64,000 nucleotides of DNA, taken from the NCBI GenBank assembly GCA_002286715.1, contig NSJX01000027.1, positions 1 to 64,000 on the forward strand. Direction: 5' to 3'. The DNA comes from Dentipellis sp. KUC8613. Taxonomy: Eukaryota; Basidiomycota; Agaricomycetes; Russulales; Hericiaceae. The first letter of the stretch is position 1, and every line of letters begins with the position of its first letter. Below, piece by piece: positions 32,101 through 41,707 of this stretch. The translations under genes and the position numbers were made by a program. A model generated the notes under the pieces. The model made no database searches and was not told where the DNA came from. It worked only from the letters and a program-made list of their open reading frames with translations.

Positions 32101-35014
32101 GCCATATTTGCACGACTACATGAATGCATTTTCAGCTATCGAGGCAAGTGTTCGATGCAGCCGTGCAGTGGGCAATGAAAGCAGAAAGGACAGCTTTCTG
32201 GCGAGGCCATCGACGGGCGACATCTAAGCTCGAGTCGCCTCAAGATAGCGTTGCATCTATGCGGAGGACGGGAAGCGCAGCAGGCGTTACACGAAACAAG
32301 TCAGAAGAGTGCGTAATTTTCTATTCCTGTAGCTAGCGAAATGTTCTCAGTCAAGCGTCTCCTTGGTAGGGATGAAGCTCAGCTTACGAAGTTGCGCCAA
32401 CTTGGAATGACTAGTACTGAAGAGGCAAAATTGATGTCGATGCGGGAATACATCCTGAAGCTGGCGAATGCTATCTCAAGGTCTGTTCCTTTCTTTTTCG
32501 GACGTATATTTCGGTATCTGATCGCATGCAACAGCTTTACCACCCGTCTCAAGCCTGACGACGACGCAGAGAACCTCAAGACTACGAGTGACATTGAACT
32601 TCAGAAGCTCAAGGTTGTCCCGCAGACCGTGTTCCTCAAGAATCGCCTGTCCGACATAGCTCCCCGTTCCGCACGCATCGCATCGGCGTCTAGGCAATCA
32701 ACGTTAGACATGACACGCTCTCCTGTTTCGGAGACCCCGCGCATGTCTCGACCACCAAGTGTTGACATCAGCTCCCCTGGCGCACCGTTCGAAGATCTGC
32801 GCCGACGGCTGGGTGCTATCAATGGCTCTGGTACTTCGCTTCCCTCTGGTGCGAGTGCTCGTGAATCTCGCCGGGCGTCATCGACATCCACTACCCAAAG
32901 CCCCATCCTTGCTCCTGGCCCGACCATGGCGGATCTCCCCCTCGTTTTCGACAGACCAGGTAGCCCAACAGAGTCCGTGCTGTCGAACACCAATTCCGCT
33001 GCCTTCCGAGGGATGCATCGACTGCCCATGGGTGGAACTGATGGCAAGGCTGCGCCTGCGATAGGTTCATCAAGAGCCAGTGCAACCGGCTTGCTAGAAC
33101 CTACCTCACATATGAGACCGGAAGGCTCCCCCGAACGCTCGGGAAGGTCATCTCCTGTGTCTGCTACCGGAACGATCAGGGGTCAACGGCGGCGGCGCAC
33201 ACCGTCGTTGCTGCCCATCTCGACCTACGGTCAGTATGATCCACATAAACGTGATTATTGATGCTCAAATCAAGGCTTTGCAGATGGGCAAGAACCAGGG
33301 GTGAACAACTTGCTCGAACATCTCTACCTCGACGGCAATCGCGAGTATCAGCTGGACTTTGGTCCCAAAGTACACGAGGGGCCGGTGCGCAGACGGAATG
33401 CCGTCCGGCATAGCTTCTCGCCTCGCGATGGCACCGCCCGCCGCCCCGAAGCCAATCTCATCGCGCATCTCGCGTCCCACACCGATGCGGTGACAGGGCT
33501 TGCCGTGTCGCCAGACCACATGTTTTTCGTGTCCGCCTCGGATGACAAGACGGTCAAGGTCTGGGACACCGCTCGGCTGGAACGCAATGTCACAAGCAAG
33601 CCTCGGCATTCGTACGCCCAGCACCACGCGCGTGTAAAGTGCATCTGCATGCTTGAGCGAGTGCATTGCTTCGCCAGTGCTGCAGAAGACGGGAGCTTGC
33701 ATGTTGTCCGAGTGCATGTGACGCAAAGCGGGGCACTTCCGAAGTACGGAAAACTCCAAGCTGTACGGGAGCATCGGGTCGACCGGCCAGGAGAGTACAT
33801 CACCTGCATGGCCCATTATGAGACAGGTAAGCATTGCGTTCTCTGTCATATTTCCAGTAGGTGATATTGGGGATCTTGAATTTCTAGATTCGACATCCAA
33901 CCTCGTCTACGCTACCACCCATTCGTCAATATCGATCCTAGATCTCCGAACGATGAGACTCCTCCAGACAATGGAGCATCCCAGCCACTACGGGCCAATA
34001 ACGGCGATGTGCTTGGATCGCAAGCGTTCCTGGGTCATCACGGGCACCGCATCCGGAATTCTGACACTATGGGACATCCGGTTCGGACTGCTGTTGAAGA
34101 GTTGGAAAATCGGCGCTGCGATGTCAGGGGGCTCCGCAAGGATATATCAATGCGTTGTGCATCCTACAAGGGGGAAGGGTCGGTGGATCATGGTCGCCAT
34201 CGAGACTGTTCGGCCAAGCACCGAAGGCGCGCCAACGACGCTCGTGGAAGTGTGGGATATCGAGAACACCGCACTGGTGGAGAGCTACGGCACCCGCACG
34301 GTATCAAAGGCGTTGGCGGTCGAGGCCCCGTCGGAAGTCAGTGGCGGCGATGCAGAGCCCAGCGCTGCGTCTGCAATCGCCGCGCTCGTGCGGTCAAAAC
34401 AGCAGGGCCCAGGCTCCGGCTCGTCGCGACGCTCTTCCTCGGAGGCTGGGGGGAGGGAACCACTGCTGTCCTCCCCGTCTCCCGATATCCGCGCGATCGT
34501 GGTCGGTAACGAATTCGGCAGCCACTCTCAGCCGCACAAGGCGGCGGGGTCACAGCTGGATGCGGATGGGCAGCTGGCCGGTCCCCGCGGGTTTATGGTG
34601 AGCGGCTCGGAGGATCGCATACTCCGTTTGTGGGATTTGGGGAGGATAGATCGGACCGCGGTGTTGAGTGGTCTCGAGACGGAAAGCGAGAGGCCCACGT
34701 ACAGGTGTGTTATTTTTGTCTCGGGGTGCATGGATATGTGCTCAAATCGTGTCAACAGCACATCCCGCTCGCCCACAGGCGGAACAACGGCACTTGTCGA
34801 GACCTGGCTACATTCCGCTCAAACAAGCAGCCAGAGAAACCGGCCACCACAGCGCATGTCGCTGATCAGCAGCAGCCAGCAGAGCTTGCTAAAGCCGCAT
34901 CAGGATACGATCACGGCGCTGACTTGCATTGATTCACCCTTCCGAGGAGGTATTGTGAGCGGAGACCGGGCAGGAGCGATCAAAGTATGGAGGGTGGACG
35001 GTGCCGATCTGTAA
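29135..35014 (+). CDS. VPS15: VPS15, regulatory subunit of class III phosphatidylinositol 3-kinase
   Basis: Seventeen exons (29135-29232, 29283-29407, 29473-29593, 29647-30142, 30196-30636, 30686-30764, 30819-31036, 31097-31336, 31387-31690, 31742-31885, 31936-32081, 32136-32308, 32337-32480, 32535-33229, 33284-33826, 33888-34704, 34759-35014) give 1,679 residues. It starts with an N-myristoylation sequence (MGNTQS). The kinase domain has the Vps15 signatures [23 protein letters not shown], split by the variant HGD and DFA motifs, and RRTCYVAPERF. HEAT repeats follow (KLDRMVPYIVDLLHDDAAVV, YHPNAWIRQGAASFI), then a Ser/Pro-rich linker of about 250 residues and a WD40 propeller (HTDAVTGLAVSPD, GTASGILTLWDIRFG, GSEDRILRLWDLGR, SGDRAGAIKVWRVDG). 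It anchors Vps34 to endosomes and autophagosomes. The intron at 32309-32336 is only 28 nt. Introns at 32481-32534 and 34705-34758 are 54 nt, in frame and stop-free. Confidence 0.95.
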
Positions 35015-35488
35015 CGGCCCGAGATGTATATTTTCAATCTTGTATATACCCATGAACAAGGGGCGGAATGCGGACAATAGTCGGGATGCCAGCGCAGAGA
35101 CGAAATTGCAAGGGTAAAAGCGAGCCAGGATTGAAGTGGCTTGAGGTTAGATTTTCTGAGGTTGAGGATGTCAGTCAGGCTGTATCTCTTTCTCACTCAC
35201 AGGCCTTATGGTTGCATCGATCGTGAAGAGAGTCTCTCTATAAGTTATTCCCTCTTGAGAACATTGCTGTGAACAATTTAACTATCCTGTAAGCTGGTAT
35301 AATTTGGATGATACTTGTAGCAACAACGATGTACTGACCCGAAGGCTGGAAGGACGTTCTGAAGTAAAAGTTGAGTAAGAATTGCGGGATGGGAGCGGGA
35401 GAGATAAGATTACGGGTTGCGGGAGATGCCGAAGAGAGGACGAGAGTTTGAGCGAGTCAGTATTCAAGTATTTCAGCCAGTCGGACGC
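35015..35488. other. VPS15 3' flank and threonyl-tRNA synthetase promoter
   Basis: No coding region recognised. Transcription of the downstream gene may start at several sites here, given the two candidate start codons. Confidence 0.5.
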
Positions 35489-38400
35489 ATGCTCAGGCTT
35501 CTGCATCGATTGCAGCCCTCTCTCCGCCAGTCCATCCGCCCTGTCCATAGACCCCTCCCTCGCCCATCTGTTGTTCGCTACTACGCCATGGCTCACCCCG
35601 TCGCCTCTACCTCCACTCCCGCCCAACTCCCCGCTCTCGAGAGCAACCATGCCGAAATAGGCGATAATGCCCAAAAGAAACCCAAGGAGAAGAAGCCCAA
35701 GGCCGAGGCAGCTTCGCAGCACCCCTTGGAGGTGTGTCCGAAGCCGTTACATGACGGGCTGTAGCTCACTTCCGCCGAAGCTCCAACCCCCGCCGGACTT
35801 CATTGACCACAGGATCAAGCTCTTCGACAAATTGAAGGCGCAGTACGACGAGTTCGTAAAAGGTGTGCTGTACCCGTATGCCCCTGCTTCTCATAAATCC
35901 AAACTGTTTCGTTGCTGGCAGCCCAGCCCCGTGAGGAGATTGTCGTCACTCTTCCTGATGGCTCTGAGCGCAAGGCCACTAGCTGGGAGACCAGCCCGAT
36001 GGACATTGCCAAGGAGATCTCCAAGAGCTTGTCGGAACGGCTTGTAATTGCCAAAGTGCGTGTCATTGCCTCTCATCATGAGATAGAGCACTAAATGTCG
36101 CGTGTTCTAGGTTGACGGTACCCTCTGGGATTTGGAGAGGCCCTTGGAGGCGTCCTGCAAGCTGGAACTGCTTGACTTTGAGCACCCTGAAGGTGAGTTT
36201 TCTTTCATCATCGTGCGCGTGTCTGCGACTTCGAGAGTGCAGCTTGGGATGCGTCTGCTGTTCCGGACGCACTTCGGGGACTGTTCGGCCTGCTGTCTCC
36301 ACGCTAGGTATTGCTGTCCGGTGACTCACACTGTATCTAGGCAAGAAGGTGTTCTGGCATTCGTCTGCTCACGTACTTGGCGAGGCCTCCGAGCGTCATT
36401 ATGGATGCCACTTGTGCATTGGCCCCCCTACAGAAGAAGGCTTTTTCTACGAGATGGCCATCGAGGATAGGCATGTATCGCGTATTTTTCGATTAGGATT
36501 GTCATAAATGTTTCATACAGGCCTGTGACGAACGCCGACTACCCGTCCCTCGAGAAGGTCGCGGAGAGCGCGATCAAACAGAAGCAGAAGTTTGAGCGTC
36601 TGGTCGTCTCAAAGGAGATCCTTCTCGAGATGTTTGCGGTATGTGTGTATCTCTGTTCACTGATCGTAACTCTGAGTTTATTTCATTCCTCAGTACAACA
36701 AGTACAAGAAATATCTCATCGAAACGAAGATTCCTGATGGGACCTCTACCACCGTCTACCGTTGCGGCCCGATGATAGATTTGTGCGTTGGCCCCCATAT
36801 CCCTCACACCGGCAAGATCAAGGCGTTCATGGTCACCAAAGTGAGCTCTCCGTAATTCAAACAAGTTTCGACGTCGCTCACGTGAAGACAAGAACTCTGC
36901 ATCCTACTTCCTTGGAAGCGCCGAAAATGACTCCCTTCAGCGCATCTACGGCATCTCATTCCCAGATAAGAAGCAGCTTACCGAGTACAAGGCCTTCCTG
37001 GCAGAAGCTGCTAAGCGCGACCACCGCAAAATTGGAAAGGTTTGCTGACTTTACTAGCTTTGAAGGTAATGTCATTGCTCACGTACGAACAGGAGCAAGA
37101 GCTCTTCTTCTTCAACGACCTCAGCCCTGGGAGCGCATTCTGGCTGCCCCACGGTACGCGTATCTACAATACTCTCGTCGAGATGCTGCGAGTGCGTGTT
37201 GCTTCCTTGTGCAGTGAAACACAACGCTAACACCACTATCAGTCCGAGTATTTCAAGCGTGGCTATCAAGAAGGTATGCAAGGGATAATATACCCTATTA
37301 TGTTACTAATTCTGTGTGAAGTTATTTCCCCGAACATGTATCATTCGAAACTCTGGGAGACCTCCGGTCACTGGCAAAACTACGACGACGGCATGTTCAC
37401 CCTGGATATTGAAAAGGAGAAATGGGCGCTTAAGCCGATGAACTGCCCTGGCCACTGTCTCATCTTCGATTCGCGCGATCGTAGCTACAAGGAACTGCCT
37501 ATCCGCATGGCCGAGTTTGGCATCATCCACCGAAACGAGGCTAGCGGTGCGCTGACGGGCCTCACGCGTGTGCGGCGCTTCGTGCAGGACGATACCCATG
37601 TCTTCTGCATGCCGTCTCAGGTCAGTCCACGTTCGCTTCCGTTTCACCTGTTGATAACGACTTGCGCCGGTATCCTAACGGGACGTGTGTGGATCAGATC
37701 GAGGACGAACTGCAGTCGCTGTTCGACTTCATGCAGCACACGTACGGTTTGTTCGGGTTCGAGTTCAGCCTCGAGCTATCGACCCGCCCAGACAACTATC
37801 TCGGCACGCTCGAGACATGGGATGCAGCTGAAGCGGTACGTCTCTCGTCTATCGGCCCTGCTCGGGGTCTCCCCCTTGCTGAGTTTCTCCCTGTCCTGAC
37901 CGGTCTTCCCCTTGCAGCAACTCCGGGCTGCACTGGACAAGCAGTACCCAGGCAAGTGGGAACTGAACCCCGGCGATGGTGCCTTCTACGGGCCCAAGAT
38001 CGACATCACCATCCGCGACGCGCTCAAGCGGTCGTTCCAGTGCGCGACGATCCAGCTCGACTTCCAGCTGCCCGAGCGGTTCAACTTGAAGTACCGTTCC
38101 GCGGACGAGGCCGCCAACCGCCCCGTTATCATCCACCGCGCCATCTTGGGCAGTCTCGAGCGCTTTATCGCCATTGCCACGGAGCATTTCGCTGGCAAGT
38201 GGTACGTGGGAATGCTTGACCGTTGCGGATGCGTGCGATGACGTTGACCGTGTGCTACACAGGCCATTCTGGCTTTCTCCCCGTCAAGTCCTCGTGGTCC
38301 CAGTCGCCGTTCCTTATGTGGGTCTCATCTTCACCTTCGCTTGTTCTTTTCCACTCCAAAAATTTTCCGTCTTCTTGCCTTTTGGTCTTCTTCTGATGCG

Positions 38401-38877
38401 ACTTTTTTTCTTGCTTCACAGAAAGAGTACGCGTCTGAGGTTGCCGCGAAGCTCTCTGATCTCGGCCTCTTCGCGGACGTCGACAATGGCGACAACACGC
38501 TGCCGAAGAAGATTCGTAACGGCGAGATTGCGCAGTACAACTTCATCCTCGGTTCGTTTTCGTTTTCTCAATGTCTATCACCCCTTCGCGCACTGATACA
38601 CTTCATCTCTCAATCTTCAATTCAATCTTCAATCTTCCACTGCGCTATTTTCGCGCACCCCGGCCGCGCCCGCATTGTTCCGACATTGTTCGCACGCGTA
38701 TCTGCTTCAGTCGTCGGGCAGGAGGAGCTCGACAGCCGTTCCGTCAACGTCCGCAACAGGGACGACGTGGGCACCAAGGCGAAGACGGCCATGATCCCGT
38801 TGGACGTTATTGCCGAGAAGCTCGTACAGCTCAGGGCATCCAAGAGCCTGGAGAACAAGTTGCCGGAGTCGGCGTGA
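35489..38877 (+). CDS. THS1: Threonyl-tRNA synthetase, probably dual cytosolic/mitochondrial
   Basis: The cytosolic start is 35588. Exons 35588-35733, 35765-35862, 35922-36055, 36111-36192, 36341-36470, 36521-36638, 36694-36840, 36893-37039, 37093-37191, 37243-37273, 37322-37620, 37698-37835, 37918-38201, 38263-38317, 38422-38551 and 38711-38877 give 734 residues. It charges tRNA-Thr with threonine. Seen in order: TGS domain ([20 protein letters not shown]), editing domain with [16 protein letters not shown] (HxxxH), class II motif 1 region, motif 2 ([20 protein letters not shown]), KPMNCPGHC zinc ligand, motif 3 ([19 protein letters not shown]), and the anticodon domain ([20 protein letters not shown]-type AQYNFILVVG). 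An in-frame upstream Met at 35489 adds 33 residues ([20 protein letters not shown]...) rich in Arg and lacking acidic residues, a typical mitochondrial presequence. The first intron is 31 nt, and the intron at 36471-36520 uses a GC donor. Confidence 0.95.
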
Positions 38878-41707
38878 TCATCTAATCTGATACGAAGGCG
38901 GCGGAGTGCTGAAATGAGCATGAAGAAATTTCGTCGATGTGTAGATATAAGGCTATACTGCTGTTAGCTGATATAGTGTGGTATGTTATGCGGTATTAAC
39001 TTTGACTGAGCACGAGTACAAATTTTCAAGGCGATGCCTGGCTCATGTGGATGAGATGCACGGAGGCTTTATCACCAAGTTCGCATTCGCGCGATATTCG
39101 GCAACCAAGTGCATATGCTTCGCCTCACATCACTGAAATTTGTAGGCTTGGCCAGCACAACTATACAGATTCTCAGTGAATCATCAACGCGCCGGACACA
39201 CAGATGATAAAGCACCACCGCGACCCTACAGCTGTTTCGAGATCGATAGACCGCGTCTGCATTTCTTCGCAGATAGTCGCGTATCACAGGTTCGTTGCTC
39301 CGACTGAAGCCATCAATGCCGCCGTACGTGCCGGCCGCACAGATGAGCTTTCTGCTTTGTCTCTCCTAAGCGGAGCACGGAACTCCCCGAGTATTGCTGA
39401 TACGCGACTGTGCAAAAGAATTTTCGGGCGGTCTATCGTTCTCGAAACAGCTGTAACGCCAACACTGGCCTGCGACATCATGCGCGCGCTAGGAACACCG
39501 CAGGCCAACATCAACCCAATTCAGTTCCACAGCGGCATTGATCAGCACGGCGCGCCCACGCGCGTCACGCTGTGTTCAGCCCTCGGCGTCTGCCCGAGCC
39601 TGCCCATCCACTCCTCCCCATCCCGCCTGCAGATTGCCAAAAACGCCGCAGTCGATGCCACGCCCGCAATGAGCCGCCGCGACGCGAGGCCACGCTGCTC
39701 ACTGCGATACAGCATTAGTAGTGCGTCGTGCCCGCACATGGACACGCTCCCCGCACCGGGATGCGCGCAGTCGCGTCCCCGAGCCTGCGCCCGCCGCCTG
39801 GGTGCGCGGAGGGGTGGATGGCTGCTTGCAATGCTGTCCTGCGGAGCACCCGGGTGCTGAAGGCCTTCGTAAACGGTCGACGCGTCGGCGACGCTGGGAA
39901 CTCCCGGGCATGCATGCAAATACGTCGACGGAGGGCGGTAGATGGGCGCAGCCTGAAACATCGCTGCTGGTTCGGTTGGCGAGAAATCGGGATGCCGATG
40001 TCGCGAGTCGTATTCGAGAAGAATACTGTACTGCCAGGTAGGGTGCCGGGGCCGACACCAGGTGAATGTGAATCGGCGGCAATTTTCCTATGGCTTACAG
40101 TACTCGACATGAGACATCTAGGCTCACCGTACAGGCCCGGTGCTGCCGTATACATGCCCTGGTACGAAGTTGGTCTATGGTGAGATCACGTATGGACCGC
40201 GGTGAGGTGAGTCTGACGCCGCCATCGCGCGATGTACAATGACCAACGCAGTCGAATCTGCGATAGCGGCCTCACATCGTCCCTGCCATGTCCGTGTCCC
40301 AGTCCCCGTATGGTGATTCGCGGCTCGCGAACTTGGGCGTGCATGAGAGGCTGGAGTCTAGGCTCGATGGGCCTCAGCACGGTAACGTTAGGCGGGACCA
40401 GAATTAGCACCGCGCGGACAGCCTACGGCTCTGCGGCAGCAGCCGTCAGGACGCCTTACGGGATGGAGTGGGAGACTAGGCCACACGATGAGGCTCACAT
40501 CTGACGCACGCGGCTGCATGGAGGAGGAGCGAGCGTGAGTGTCCGCAGCGGCTGGCAGCCACGGAACAGGCATGTCAAAATAGCATCTTCCCGCCTCCGG
40601 ATCTGCAGCCAATATTACGGGCGCTCCACGGCGCCCCTGCAGGCCACAGTAAGTACAGCTGAGGCCAACAGGGATCAGCAGGGTGTCCATTGCAGCCTGA
40701 ATGGGAATAGGCATGGTCGGGTGCTCCGAGTTCTGGCGAGTGCGCGGGCCACACGATTGGTGCGTGTGCACTAGGTGCCATGGCGAGATGTCGTGTTGAC
40801 CCGATCCTGGCCCGGGACAGCGCTCGCTTGTCACTGGCTTAGCTTGCCGGCTCTGACTCGTCCTCGCCTCCGTCGATCACCTGGCCGCATCGCGCCGCCA
40901 CACCGGAAGACGCATGCATACGCCCAGCCGCGCGGGCGGTGGGCAGGTCGACATCAGCCAAGTCATGGTGGGAGCGAGCTGGCTGCTCGATGAGCTGCGA
41001 ATCTTCGTCGTTAGCTGGGAATCGGACCGATCGGTACGGAATGGGGATACACTCGAGCAATAACAAATCAGCTGGTGGCAATCACTTGTTCGCTGTCAGT
41101 CATTGCTGAGTACTGTGTGCTCGGACCAGTGACTAGTGACTCAGCAGTGGTGAGAGGCGGCTCAGGAAAGGAAGTGCACGCCCTCATAGTAGTATGAACT
41201 TACAAACAACGCGACCCACCGTTGTAACCGTTCTGCGCACAATGACAAACGGCTGAGTACGCAGATATTCTCCGTCGGACACACGGCGCGGGAGCAGCAC
41301 AGCGAGACTGGACTTCACGGGAACGCGAACACCGATAATCGAAAGCCTATTGAGCATTTACATGGACGAAGCGGTACGATGAACGAGCATATCTGAATCC
41401 GGCAGCATCGACATCAGTCTGGGACTCATAGCAAAATCCACGACAACCACGGTAACGGCACTATCTTCGCGGGCGGGTCGGCGTCACGGTCTTTTTGTGG
41501 GGTGGGGGTCACTGTAATCATCGGTCGGTCGGTAGAAGCGAAAGGGAAGTGGACATGAGTTGCATGAGGCGGGCGGTGTATTGCATTGCGTTGCGGTGGG
41601 ATCTGTGGGTCGTCTGCTGCACGTTGCGTGTTGCGAATTGAAGATTGAGAATTGCGAGTTGTGGGTTGTGGGTTGTGGGTCTCGATCGGCACGCCGCACA
41701 CCACACG
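38878..41707. other. Long intergenic region; no supported gene
   Basis: Between convergent THS1 and CSTF2 lie 2.8 kb without a recognisable protein. Several GC-rich open frames overlap on both strands (the largest is 39204-39860, plus, 218 codons), but none shows domains, splice support or strand preference. A short 7-bp tandem repeat lies at 41658-41680. Confidence 0.45.
41658..41680 (+). repeat. GTTGTGG tandem repeat
   Basis: Three and a third perfect copies of the 7-bp unit GTTGTGG, 28 bp downstream of the last CSTF2 coding base on the opposite strand. It is a small simple repeat and not the fungal telomere unit. Confidence 0.8.

Noticed and set aside
39204..39860. 218-codon plus-strand open frame between THS1 and CSTF2
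   Set aside because: No recognisable family, no introns typical of neighbours, and equally long frames overlap it on the other strand.
41658..41680. Telomere-like repeat
   Set aside because: The unit is GTTGTGG, not TTAGGG, and there are only about three copies, so it is a chance simple repeat.
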